The notes beneath the pieces were generated by a model, which did not search any database, was not told the origin of the DNA, and saw only the letters and a program-made list of their open reading frames with translations. Of a DNA stretch of 45,541 nucleotides, positions 17,011 to 25,032 are shown piece by piece; within the stretch, counting starts at the first letter, position 1; each line of letters begins with the position of its first letter. The translations under genes were made by a program, and so were the position numbers. The DNA is from Bacteroidales bacterium (GTDB lineage: Bacteria; Bacteroidota; Bacteroidia; Bacteroidales; VadinHA17), in assembly GCA_025455395.1 (NCBI GenBank), contig JALOMO010000008.1, positions 1-45,541 on the forward strand. Reading direction: 5' to 3'.

Positions 17011-18525
17011 TTAGAATTGTGTCAGTCTTTTTCTCAGCAGCCATGGGGTGATCTCCTTTCCCTGGTCAAAGCTGATATTGGTTTTCTTATCTTCGAGGTT
17101 CTCCTCAACGAAGAGTTTTGTTGCAAGCCAGGCAGCGATCATCTCCTCGTATTCGCCATGGCTATAATACTTCTCAAGATTTTTCTCGATGAAGGCGGTG
17201 GTGAAAGTTCCCTCCTGGAAGAGGTGGTTGCGCATCAGCATGCGAAAGAAAGGCAGGGTAGTCTTGGTGCCTTTGATCCAGACCTTGTCAAGAGCCTTTT
17301 TTGTGTTGACAATTGCTTCATGACGGTCTTTCCCGGTAACGATAAGCTTGGCGATCATTGAGTCATAGCTGGCAACTATTGATGACCCTGCCCTTACGCC
17401 GGTATCAACGCGTATCCCGGGCTCATCGGGGAAGCTGATCTTTTCTATCCTGCCCGGAGAGGGGGCGAAGCCCGCCTGAACGTCTTCTGCGTTGATGCGG
17501 CATTCAATAGCCCAGCCACTAAGTCTTACATCCTCCTGGCGTATCTTCAACTTTTCACCCATCGCAATCAGTATCTGCTGCTCGATCAGGTCTATTCCGG
17601 TGATCATCTCAGTAACAGGGTGTTCTACCTGGATGCGGGTGTTCATCTCCATGAAATAGAAATTTTTGTCTGAGTCAAGAAGAAACTCAACAGTTCCTGC
17701 GGAATAATAGCTTACAGCCCTGGCTATCTCTACAGCCGTCTCGCCCATCTTTTGTCTCAGTTCAGTGTCGAGTGCAGGTGAGGGGGCTTCTTCAAGCAGC
17801 TTCTGGTGTTTCCGTTGTATCGAACACTCCCTCTCACCAAGATGGATGATGTTTCCATGCTGGTCACCAAGTATCTGAAACTCAATATGCTTCGGGTTTT
17901 CAATATATTTCTCTATGAAAACGCTCGGGTCATTGAAGGCTTTCTCAGCCTCGCGACTGGCGAGTGTGAACATCTTTTCCATTTCGGAGGCATGGCGGAC
18001 GATGCGCATACCGCGTCCTCCTCCACCTGATGCAGCCTTGATGATGACGGGATAGCCTATTCTTGTAGCGTGGACAAGAGCCTCCTCTTCATCTGCAATG
18101 CTTCCCGGGCTTCCCATCGCCATAGGCACCTTGTGCCTCAGGGCTATCTGGCGGGCGACTGTCTTGTTGCCCATCTTGTAAATAGCATCATGTGACGGCC
18201 CGATGAAGATGATGCCGTTCACCTGGCATCTGTCAGCGAAGTAGGCATTCTCTGCAAGAAAACCGTATCCGGGATGGACCGCGTCACACTTAGTTTCAAG
18301 AGCAATGGAGATGAGCTTCTCGACATCGAGAAAGACAGGTATCTCAGATGCATCCTCATCCTCATCATGGATAATGTCAGCCATTGAGAGATACATTGCA
18401 TTCGGCTCCACAGCGGTACGCACAGCCACGCACTTTATCCCCATGGTCTTTGCGGTCCTCATGATACGTATTGCAATCTCTCCGCGGTTGGCAATCAGTA
18501 TTCTTTTTATCTTTTTCATTTTCAT
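17011..18525 (-). CDS. accC: Biotin carboxylase subunit of acyl-CoA carboxylase
   Basis: This ATP-grasp enzyme carboxylates the biotin on the carrier protein using bicarbonate and ATP. The 504 residues begin IKRILIANRGEIAIRIMRT, the biotin carboxylase N-terminus. HPGYGFLAEN follows, then KAASGGGGRGMRIV (the glycine-rich ATP loop, near residue 162) and EMNTRIQVEHPVTEMITG (catalytic EMNxRxQVEH, near residue 290). It is about 55 residues longer than E. coli AccC (449), with the extra part at the C-terminus (about 450-504). The ATG at 18525 and one at 18519 are both possible. It follows the carboxyltransferase gene after a 125-base gap filled with short repeats. Confidence 0.95.
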   Translation of the reverse strand: MKMKKIKRILIANRGEIAIRIMRTAKTMGIKCVAVRTAVEPNAMYLSMADIIHDEDEDASEIPVFLDVEKLISIALETKCDAVHPGYGFLAENAYFADRCQVNGIIFIGPSHDAIYKMGNKTVARQIALRHKVPMAMGSPGSIADEEEALVHATRIGYPVIIKAASGGGGRGMRIVRHASEMEKMFTLASREAEKAFNDPSVFIEKYIENPKHIEFQILGDQHGNIIHLGERECSIQRKHQKLLEEAPSPALDTELRQKMGETAVEIARAVSYYSAGTVEFLLDSDKNFYFMEMNTRIQVEHPVTEMITGIDLIEQQILIAMGEKLKIRQEDVRLSGWAIECRINAEDVQAGFAPSPGRIEKISFPDEPGIRVDTGVRAGSSIVASYDSMIAKLIVTGKDRHEAIVNTKKALDKVWIKGTKTTLPFFRMLMRNHLFQEGTFTTAFIEKNLEKYYSHGEYEEMIAAWLATKLFVEENLEDKKTNISFDQGKEITPWLLRKRLTQF

Positions 18526-18650
18526 TTGTCTGAAGGTCTGAGGGTCTTTACACTTTGCTGGCTGAGAGCCTAATCGTCTTATATTCAGATATTAATTATT
18601 AATTCTTAATTCTTAATTCCTTTTTGCTCCTTGCCCCATGCTCCCTGCCA
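18526..18650. repeat. Intergenic gap of short-period repeats between the carboxyltransferase and accC genes
   Basis: Read on the minus strand, the 125-base gap is: GCAGGGAGCATGGGGCAAGG (a GCARGGA-like run), then tandem AATTAAG/AATTAAT 7-base units (about 18590-18620), then CCTCAGACCTTCAGACA immediately before the accC ATG. Both the GCARGGA-like and CAGACCTT-like units also occur at 10031-10161. No other structure is evident. Confidence 0.6.
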
Positions 18651-20207
18651 CTACAATGGCATATTACCATGCTTTCTTGATGGGACCTTGACTGACTTAT
18701 TGCTCAGGGCTGTGAAGGCTGACAATACTTTCCTTCTTGTCATTGCAGGGTCAATTACCTCGTCTATATATCCCTTTTCATCAGCGATGAACGGATTGGC
18801 CACCTTCTCGCGGTACCTCTTGACCAGCTCCTTCTTCATTGCTACAGGGTCCTTTGCATCTGCCAGCTCACGACGGTAGAGAATAGCCACAGCGCCATCC
18901 GGCCCCATCACAGCTATCTCTGCAGATGGCCAGGCAAAATTGAAGTCACCTCCCATGCTACGGCTGTTCATCACAATATATGCCCCTCCGTAGGCCTTTC
19001 GGAGAATGATGGTTATCCGTGGTACCGTGGCTTCGGAATAGGCAAAGAGAAGCTTGGCGCCATGTCTTATTATTCCTGAATGTTCCTGGTCTTTTCCTGG
19101 AAGGAAGCCCGGTACATCCTCAAGGGTGAGTATGGGAATGTTGAAAACGTCACAGAACCTGATGAAGCGCGCACCCTTTGTCGATGAATCGATGTCAAGG
19201 ACTCCGGCGAGCACCTTGGGCTGGTTGGCAACGATGCCTATTGTCTTGCCCTCGAGGCGTCCGAATCCGGTGACGATATTCGGCGCAAACAACTCTGATG
19301 TCTCAAAGAAGCTGTTCCGGTCAACAATGAGCGAGATGATGTCACGCACATCATATGCCTTATTTGGGTCATCGGGGACTATATCACGCAGCTTTTCGTT
19401 CACATCAGGAGTGCTGTTGTCATATGCGGCAACAGGTGGATTCTCGAGATTATTGGAGGGAAGATAGGAGAGGAATTTCCTCAATGCAATGATTGTGTTC
19501 TCCTCATCGTCGTAGATCATATTAGCCACCCCGCTTTTGCGCGCATGAGTTTCTGCACCACCAAGATCCTCGCTGCTTATATCTTCATTTAGCACTTCCC
19601 TGACAACGTTTGGACCGGTTACAAACATATAGCTTGTATGGCTGGTCATGAAGACCCAGTCTGTGAGGGCAGGTCCGTAGACGGCTCCCCCTGCGGCAGG
19701 ACCCATAATAACAGATATCTGAGGTATAATACCCGATGATTGTATTATGTTATTGAAGATAATACCGTAACCGTTAAGACTTGCGATACCTTCCTGTATA
19801 CGCGCCCCTCCGGAGTCATTTATGCCGATTATGGGTGCTCCCATCTTAAGTGCCATCTCCTGTATCTTGGCAATCTTACGGGCATGTACGATACCCAGCG
19901 ACCCGCCCATTATAGTAAAATCCTGGGCATAGGCAAACACCAGTCTGCCGTCGATCATGCCGTGTCCGGTAACAACGCCGTCACCATATGACATCTCTAT
20001 CTTGCCGAACTCGACGCCCTGGTCTGACGGGGTTACATAGGCATCTATCTCTTCAAAGGTGCCTGAATCGAAAAGCAGAGCAATCCTCTCATGTGCAGTC
20101 AGCTTACCCTTGGCGTGCTGTTTTTTTATCCGGTCGGCATTGTACTGCTTCTTGAAGGCATCTTCGCGCTCAAGGTATGACTTGAAATATTTACCGTTGA
20201 TATCCAT
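18651..20207 (-). CDS. Carboxyltransferase subunit of acyl-CoA carboxylase
   Basis: This crotonase-fold enzyme transfers the carboxyl group from carboxybiotin to an acyl-CoA. The 518 residues carry the two oxyanion-hole segments of the PccB/AccD family: INDSGGARIQEGI (near residue 150) and LRKAYGGAYIVMNSRSMGGD (near 402-421). In Streptomyces PccB an aspartate sits at the position of I411 here, and swapping it for isoleucine there broadened chain length; isoleucine is found in the acetyl/propionyl/butyryl-CoA enzyme AccB. The natural substrate here is therefore unclear (see findings). It is the first gene of the operon, with a good promoter candidate at 20257-20288. Confidence 0.92.
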   Translation of the reverse strand: MDINGKYFKSYLEREDAFKKQYNADRIKKQHAKGKLTAHERIALLFDSGTFEEIDAYVTPSDQGVEFGKIEMSYGDGVVTGHGMIDGRLVFAYAQDFTIMGGSLGIVHARKIAKIQEMALKMGAPIIGINDSGGARIQEGIASLNGYGIIFNNIIQSSGIIPQISVIMGPAAGGAVYGPALTDWVFMTSHTSYMFVTGPNVVREVLNEDISSEDLGGAETHARKSGVANMIYDDEENTIIALRKFLSYLPSNNLENPPVAAYDNSTPDVNEKLRDIVPDDPNKAYDVRDIISLIVDRNSFFETSELFAPNIVTGFGRLEGKTIGIVANQPKVLAGVLDIDSSTKGARFIRFCDVFNIPILTLEDVPGFLPGKDQEHSGIIRHGAKLLFAYSEATVPRITIILRKAYGGAYIVMNSRSMGGDFNFAWPSAEIAVMGPDGAVAILYRRELADAKDPVAMKKELVKRYREKVANPFIADEKGYIDEVIDPAMTRRKVLSAFTALSNKSVKVPSRKHGNMPL

Positions 20208-20256
20208 TCTTCCAGGATTAAGTTTCGTAAAGTGTAAGCCATTGAAAACGGCATGA

Positions 20257-20288
20257 CAAAAGTCACTATTTTACCGCTAATATCCAAA
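20257..20288 (-). promoter_or_regulatory. Candidate promoter of the acyl-CoA carboxylase operon
   Basis: On the minus strand TTTG (20285-20288), a 20-base spacer and GACTTTTG (20257-20264) match TTTG-N19/20-TAnnTTTG with one mismatch. The leader is about 45 bases. A 13-base palindrome, GTATC-TGA-GATAC (20303-20315), lies 14 bases upstream of the -33 element and could be an operator. Confidence 0.5.
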
Positions 20289-20358
20289 CCAACTTTCGAA
20301 CGGTATCTGAGATACAGTTATAAGAAGGTCATAAATAAAGAATTAGTGATAGAACGAG

Positions 20359-21039
20359 CTATTTTATATATTTCCTGATTGTCTCAACCCAAATCCTGTA
20401 TGCCTCATACGTGAGGTGCAGTCCGTCAATCGAGTATTTCCGGGGAAGCTGGTTCTGTGCATCAGCCATCACACTGAACAGATCTACATAGGTGTGACCG
20501 AATTCAGAGGCAAGGTCGCGCAGGCGAAGATTCAGATCCATTATCACTTCGGTCTTGTTCTGAAGTGCCGGGTAACGTCCAACGCCTGCATTAACCGGCA
20601 GTACACTCTCAACAAAGACCTTTGTGCCGGGAGTCTCTTTCCTGATTTGCTCAAGTATCATTCTGTAGTTGACCATGACAGAGTCAACGGTGACATTGCG
20701 TGAAATATCATTAATCCCAATCATAATGAAAATGCTCGATGGCTTAAGCTTGGTGACTGCATCGAGGCGCAAAAGAACGCCGGCTGTTATATCCCCGCTT
20801 ATCCCCCTGTTCCGGCATCTGTTATTACCAAGGAGTTCAAACCATTCTGCTCCGTCAGTGATGCTGTTGCCAAGAAAGATAATCTCATTCTTCGTGTCGG
20901 GAAGATGATCGAAAAGATCCTTGCTGTGCCACCAGTAGGCTGAGTATTTTGTGCTGTCAATGACTGTTGCTGTCTGCTGTCCGTATGAGAAGTAAATTGC
21001 ACATAAGATCAGTGCAGATGAAGTAAATAGCTTTTTCAT
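20359..21039 (-). CDS. Exported SGNH/GDSL hydrolase
   Basis: A 226-residue esterase-type hydrolase with a signal peptide (about residues 1-20, ending SYGQQ). The four SGNH blocks are visible: FLGNSITDG (catalytic serine), RGISGD (oxyanion glycine), MIGINDIS (asparagine) and IDGLHLT near the C-terminus (the catalytic aspartate and histidine, DxxH). The first ATG overlaps the stop of the kinase gene by four bases (ATGA), indicating tight coupling. The family removes acyl, often acetyl, groups from carbohydrates or lipids. Placed in a sugar operon, a sugar deacetylase role is a reasonable inference. Confidence 0.9.
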   Translation of the reverse strand: MKKLFTSSALILCAIYFSYGQQTATVIDSTKYSAYWWHSKDLFDHLPDTKNEIIFLGNSITDGAEWFELLGNNRCRNRGISGDITAGVLLRLDAVTKLKPSSIFIMIGINDISRNVTVDSVMVNYRMILEQIRKETPGTKVFVESVLPVNAGVGRYPALQNKTEVIMDLNLRLRDLASEFGHTYVDLFSVMADAQNQLPRKYSIDGLHLTYEAYRIWVETIRKYIK

Positions 21040-22136
21040 TTTGAAATGGAATTAATAATTTCTATCATTCTGTCATACTGCGCCTCCATGCTTTTCAGGA
21101 GTGCTATCTGAGACTTATTCCTCTGCAGATTGTGTCCGGGATACTTTATCTTGTAGTAGGTATCCCCGTCAAGATAATCAGTAAGAAACCTGGTGGCCAT
21201 AATATAGGTCAGCAATTTCGGGGCAAAGGGGAGATATTCCTTTTCTGCTTCATTGAGAGTACCGGCTGTCTCAGCAAGATATCCCCGGGCATAGGCCTCA
21301 TAAATGCTGATGTCCATCGAAACCTGTGACAGATCCGCACAGTCTTCGGCAGCCCTGTTTGAGGCAGTTCGTACAGCATCGCCGAAGTCATAATGGACAT
21401 ACCCTGGCATGACCGTATCGAGATCTATGAGGCATAGTGCCCTGTCATTGATGTCAAACAGGATATTGTTGAACTTGGTGTCGTTATGTGTTATCCTCAG
21501 GGGGATCTTACCCTCATCACCCAGCCTGAGAATTATTTTCATCTCCTCCTCACGCCTGATGATCTCGTCGATCTCCTTCTGTGCTTCAGCGACTCTTCCG
21601 GCTTTGTCTTTTTCTATGACTCTGTGAAAGGTGTCAAGCCTCTTTCTAATATCGTGAAAGTCGGGAATTGTCTCATGAAGGGGATTCCCGGGAAGATCAG
21701 CCAGCATGGCCTGAAACCTTCCTATTGCCTTTCCGCCTTCAAAGGCCTTATCGAGTGTATCTACCTGTTCGTATGAGCGGTGATCGGAAATGAAAATGAA
21801 CATCCTCCAGAAGTTGCCCTCATCATCAGTATGCCAGGAATGACCGCTGCTGCGTGAAGGGATCAGGGTCAGGCACTCTCTTTTTATATCGCTCCCTTCT
21901 ATAGCAATCAGCTTATTGCGGAGATGAGTGGTAACCCTCTCCATATTCTCCTGCAACTTGGGTATATCCTTGAATACCTTATTGTTAAGTCGCTGAAGGA
22001 TATAGTCGTCACACTCCTTCTCAGCCGTGATGATGCGGTATGTATCGTGTATATGTCCCGGTCCGAATGACTCTCCGGAAAGGAAGGTGCCTTCCGCCAG
22101 GAAGCAGCTGAACTGTTTTCTGATATCGGGAACCAT
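21036..22136 (-). CDS. NahK-like sugar kinase (aminoglycoside phosphotransferase fold)
   Basis: A 366-residue cytoplasmic kinase of the APH superfamily, closest in look to N-acetylhexosamine 1-kinase. The catalytic loop is ITHNDTKFNNILFD (near residue 215: H-N-D with the catalytic aspartate, and the metal-binding asparagine). CLIDLDTVMPGYVHYDFGD follows, carrying the metal-binding aspartate of the DFG-like segment. The N-terminus includes FGPGHIHDTYRI, the nucleotide-binding hairpin. It would phosphorylate a sugar imported by the adjacent transporter. The exact sugar is unknown. It overlaps the SGNH gene by four bases and starts 12 bases after the transporter's stop codon. Confidence 0.82.
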   Translation of the reverse strand: MVPDIRKQFSCFLAEGTFLSGESFGPGHIHDTYRIITAEKECDDYILQRLNNKVFKDIPKLQENMERVTTHLRNKLIAIEGSDIKRECLTLIPSRSSGHSWHTDDEGNFWRMFIFISDHRSYEQVDTLDKAFEGGKAIGRFQAMLADLPGNPLHETIPDFHDIRKRLDTFHRVIEKDKAGRVAEAQKEIDEIIRREEEMKIILRLGDEGKIPLRITHNDTKFNNILFDINDRALCLIDLDTVMPGYVHYDFGDAVRTASNRAAEDCADLSQVSMDISIYEAYARGYLAETAGTLNEAEKEYLPFAPKLLTYIMATRFLTDYLDGDTYYKIKYPGHNLQRNKSQIALLKSMEAQYDRMIEIINSISK

Positions 22137-22148
22137 TTCCTTGCTGAA

Positions 22149-23492
22149 TTATCTTCCTCTAAGCCTGTATCCGTGAAGAGAATAATAGAGGACAATCAGG
22201 TAGGAGGGTACACAAACCCAGTAAGCTGCCTGAGTTGAGAATGCATCAGCCAATTTACCGTAAACAAGGGGAAGGAGGGCACCGCCAACAATTGCCATAA
22301 TGAGCATCGCCGATGCAGTTTTTGTATATTTCCCGAGGCCGGCAAGGGCCAGAGGCCACATAGCAGGCCAGACGAGAGCATTTGCCAGTCCGAGCAGTGC
22401 TACGTAAAGGACAGTAATCGGAATTGTCAGCGTGACTGCCTGCAATGTCACCAGATCCCTGAAGGGTATGGTGATCTGAGTCGCCGCCGGAGTGAGAATG
22501 GCCCCTAGTGAAAAGACGACACCCAGTACAGCAGATATTCTCAGAGCATTTACCTGCGTCAGTACCCTCGGTATCAGTGAAATGCCTATTAAATAACCGA
22601 TAATCATACCCAGCATCGTAAGAGAGGTGAAGTATTTTGCCGATTCCATTGGCACACCAAGCGACTGTCCGTACCTGATTATTGTATCACCTGCAATTAC
22701 CTCTACACCCACATAGAAGAAAAGGGCCATGACACCCAGGATGAGGTGCGGGAAGTGCCAGATACTTGATTTATTAACATGGGCATCACCTGTTTCGGGC
22801 TCTTCGGCATCAGTGTCAACCTCCGGCAGGTGTGCATAACGCAAAAGAAAGCCGAGAGCAACAAGTATGACAGCCATAATAATATAAGGATTAATAACCC
22901 TTTGGGCCAGTTCATCCAGCAGCAGACCGCGTGCTGCGGCATCTGCCGCCAGACCGAGCTTCTCCTCAAGGATGTGAGAATCTTTAAGGATGTGTGATGC
23001 AAGTAAGATAGGTGCAATGGCACCGGCAAACTTGTTCGCTATCCCCATCATGCTTATTCTTTTTGCAGCACTCTCACGAGGCCCTATAATAGTCACATAA
23101 GGGTTCGATGCTGTTTGAAGAAGAGCAAGCCCTGTCCCCTGGATGAAGAGTCCGAGAAGAAATACCGGATAACTTCGCGTAAGGGCAGCGGGAATAAAAA
23201 CAAGTGCCCCGGCGGCCATTACCCATAACCCGATAGCCATACCCGATTTGAAACCGGTTTTCTTCAGCACTGCCGAAGAGGGCAATGCCATTACTAAATA
23301 GGAGATGTAAAAGGCCGTTGTAACAAAATATGCTTCAAAATCACTCAGCTCACATGCAGTTTTGAGGAAAGGTATCAGGATTCCGTTGAGCCATGTTACA
23401 AATCCGAAGATGAAAAAGAATATCGCAATAACCGTCAGTGCAACGATATAATTTCTGCGGCTCATTGGTGCCGCTGCAGCATTATGGGTCAT
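22149..23492 (-). CDS. Sugar:proton symporter, FHS family of the major facilitator superfamily
   Basis: A 447-residue inner-membrane transporter with about 12 helices. The features fit the fucose/glucose-galactose/N-acetylglucosamine symporter (FHS) family: GFVTWLNGILIPFLKTACEL in helix 1, the YLVMALPSS segment in helix 2, GLALLQTASNPYVTIIGP, and AAKRISMMGIANKFAGAIAP in the cytoplasmic half. It is the first gene of the operon with the NahK-like kinase (12 bases after it) and the SGNH esterase. A consensus promoter lies upstream, where a 21-base perfect palindrome overlaps the -33 element, so repression by the divergent GbsR-like protein is plausible. Confidence 0.9.
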   Translation of the reverse strand: MTHNAAAAPMSRRNYIVALTVIAIFFFIFGFVTWLNGILIPFLKTACELSDFEAYFVTTAFYISYLVMALPSSAVLKKTGFKSGMAIGLWVMAAGALVFIPAALTRSYPVFLLGLFIQGTGLALLQTASNPYVTIIGPRESAAKRISMMGIANKFAGAIAPILLASHILKDSHILEEKLGLAADAAARGLLLDELAQRVINPYIIMAVILVALGFLLRYAHLPEVDTDAEEPETGDAHVNKSSIWHFPHLILGVMALFFYVGVEVIAGDTIIRYGQSLGVPMESAKYFTSLTMLGMIIGYLIGISLIPRVLTQVNALRISAVLGVVFSLGAILTPAATQITIPFRDLVTLQAVTLTIPITVLYVALLGLANALVWPAMWPLALAGLGKYTKTASAMLIMAIVGGALLPLVYGKLADAFSTQAAYWVCVPSYLIVLYYSLHGYRLRGR

Positions 23493-23558
23493 AATCTCGG
23501 TTTTAAAGGTTAGTTTTCTTATTCCTGCAAGTTAAAAACATTGTGGGTAAATGAGTTC

Positions 23559-23589
23559 CAAAACTATACTTTTTAAAATAAACCGCAAA
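23559..23589 (-). promoter_or_regulatory. Consensus promoter of the sugar operon
   Basis: TTTG (23586-23589), 19 bases, then TAGTTTTG (23559-23566) on the minus strand match TTTG-N19-TAnnTTTG without a mismatch. The leader is about 60 bases. The -33 element is inside the palindrome at 23587-23607. Confidence 0.72.
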
Positions 23590-23607
23590 ACAGTCAATTA
23601 CTGTTTT
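23587..23607. promoter_or_regulatory. Candidate operator 1 (perfect palindrome)
   Basis: AAAACAGT-CAATT-ACTGTTTT is a perfect 8-base inverted repeat with a 5-base centre. It overlaps the -33 box of the sugar operon promoter. A protein bound here would block sigma factor. Confidence 0.6.
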
Positions 23608-23610
23608 TTT

Positions 23611-23630
23611 AGTTCTGAAAAAAAAGAACT
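23611..23630. promoter_or_regulatory. Candidate operator 2 (inverted repeat)
   Basis: AGTTCT-GAAAAAAA-AGAACT (arms 23611-23616 and 23625-23630) is a perfect 6-base inverted repeat about 14 bases upstream of the regulator's -7 element, so it would cover the regulator's -33 region. Confidence 0.5.
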
Positions 23631-23644
23631 TTATAATAATTTAC

Positions 23645-23652
23645 TAAATTTG
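23645..23652 (+). promoter_or_regulatory. Candidate -7 promoter element of the GbsR-like regulator gene
   Basis: TAAATTTG matches TAnnTTTG, 17 bases before the ATG at 23670. No TTTG is found at the -33 distance. That region carries inverted repeat 2. Confidence 0.4.
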
Positions 23653-23669
23653 TCATTATTAATTTTTGC

Positions 23670-24143
23670 ATGGCGGTACTTAAAAAAAGAGATTCTTCAA
23701 AGTTGCGGGAGCAGATTGATGAAACAGGAAAGATCCTCGAGAGATTTGGAATTACACCAATGAATGGCCGTATAATTGCACTCTTCACAGTTACTGAAGG
23801 ATCAGAACTTACTTTCGAGGAGATAGTATCTTTCTTTGGAGCGAGCAAGAGCGTAATCAGTAATTCACTCAGTTACCTACTCGACCGCAAGCTCATAGAT
23901 TACAAAACCTACAATCATGGCCGGAAAAGACACTTTTACCTTACTGACAGGTTCTTTACAGTCTATTTCAGAGAACTCGTTTCGGCAATGACGGAGCTGC
24001 GCGAATCTCTTTATAAGATTCTCTCAGCCAGATCATCGGGGTCACCTGATGTCACCAGCCGGATGCTTAAGTGGATAGCCACGGCAAACATATTTGAAAA
24101 ACAGATTGAATCAGCTTTTGAACAGATGGGTAAAGGTTATTGA
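23670..24143 (+). CDS. GbsR/MarR-family transcriptional regulator
   Basis: A 157-residue protein with a winged helix-turn-helix at about residues 35-95. FEEIVSFFGASKSVISNSLS forms the helix-turn-helix, and LLDRKLIDYKTYNHGRKRHF covers the wing. A C-terminal helix (about 100-150) would serve dimerisation. It is the only gene transcribed divergently from the FHS transporter operon, with two inverted repeats in the 177-base gap, so it probably controls that operon and itself. The effector is unknown. The gene contains a TAA stop at 24141-24143, before the HAD gene at 24241. Confidence 0.85.
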   Translation: MAVLKKRDSSKLREQIDETGKILERFGITPMNGRIIALFTVTEGSELTFEEIVSFFGASKSVISNSLSYLLDRKLIDYKTYNHGRKRHFYLTDRFFTVYFRELVSAMTELRESLYKILSARSSGSPDVTSRMLKWIATANIFEKQIESAFEQMGKGY

Positions 24144-24214
24144 TAATGTTATTGTTCATGTTAAATCATTGTTACATTTTGTGCCGCTAACCCCTTTTAT
24201 TATTCACTTAGTAT

Positions 24215-24222
24215 TAATTTTG
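24215..24222 (+). promoter_or_regulatory. Candidate -7 promoter element of the HAD phosphatase gene
   Basis: TAATTTTG matches TAnnTTTG and ends 18 bases before the ATG at 24241. A TTTG at the proper -33 spacing is lacking. Confidence 0.35.
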
Positions 24223-24240
24223 CCGCGCATAAAGAATAAG

Positions 24241-25032
24241 ATGAAAAACAAAGAGATTATTGAAAGGATCAAGAGCAAGAAAGCATTCATAAGCGACATG
24301 GACGGGGTCATTTACCACGGTAACAAATTGCTTCCCGGTGTTCCTGAGTTTGTGGAATGGCTTAAGAATGAGGATAAAAAGTTTCTGTTCCTTACTAATT
24401 CAAGCGAAAGAACGCCAAAAGAGCTTCAGGAAAAGATGTTCCGCCTGGGCATCGATCTTGACGAGAATGTTTTCTACACAAGCGCTCTGGCCACTGCAAA
24501 TTTTCTTGCAATGCAGAAGCCCGGCGGTACAGCCTATATCATCGGGGAGGCCGGCCTGATCAATGCAATGTACAATGCCGGGTATTCGATGAACAACTAT
24601 AACCCCGACTATGTTGTTGTCGGCGACACCAGAAGCTACAGTTTCGAAAAGCTGGAGCAAGCTGTAAATCTGGTACTTAAAGGGGCCAAGCTTATTGGTA
24701 CAAATCCAGATGTCACGGGCCCTGTTGAGAACGGAATCATACCTGCCACAAAAGCACTGGTCTCACCAATTGAGCTTGCCACAGGCCGGCAGGCTTACTA
24801 CGTCGGCAAACCAAATCCCTTAATGATGAGGATAGCGCTTAAGAAGATAGGATGCTCGCCTGAGGAGACAATAATAATTGGAGACAGGATGGATACCGAT
24901 ATCATTGCAGGTATTGAATCTGAGATAGACACACTGCTCGTCCTTACAGGTATCTCAACTCTTAAAACCGTTGATAAGTTCCCTTACCGTCCTTCCTATA
25001 TCCTTGACGGTGTCGCCGATCTGATCCAATAA
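24241..25032 (+). CDS. HAD superfamily phosphatase, subfamily IIA (NagD-like)
   Basis: A 263-residue cytoplasmic phosphatase. The haloacid dehalogenase motifs are in order: ISDMDGVIYHG (nucleophile D19 and acid D21), FLTNSS (motif II, near residue 52), YVGKPNPLMM (motif III lysine, near 188) and IIIGDRMDTDIIAG (motif IV aspartates, near 212). The large cap between motifs II and III is of the C2a type. The start ATG at 24241 replaces an upstream in-frame start at 24094 that would overlap the regulator gene and adds no recognisable domain. The substrate is probably a small sugar or nucleotide phosphate; none can be named. The ROK gene follows after 73 bases. Confidence 0.88.
   Translation: MKNKEIIERIKSKKAFISDMDGVIYHGNKLLPGVPEFVEWLKNEDKKFLFLTNSSERTPKELQEKMFRLGIDLDENVFYTSALATANFLAMQKPGGTAYIIGEAGLINAMYNAGYSMNNYNPDYVVVGDTRSYSFEKLEQAVNLVLKGAKLIGTNPDVTGPVENGIIPATKALVSPIELATGRQAYYVGKPNPLMMRIALKKIGCSPEETIIIGDRMDTDIIAGIESEIDTLLVLTGISTLKTVDKFPYRPSYILDGVADLIQ

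Noticed and set aside
24094-24240. N-terminal extension of the HAD phosphatase
   Set aside because: It would overlap the regulator's 3' end and adds no domain; the ATG at 24241 places the catalytic DMDG motif at the usual distance from the start.
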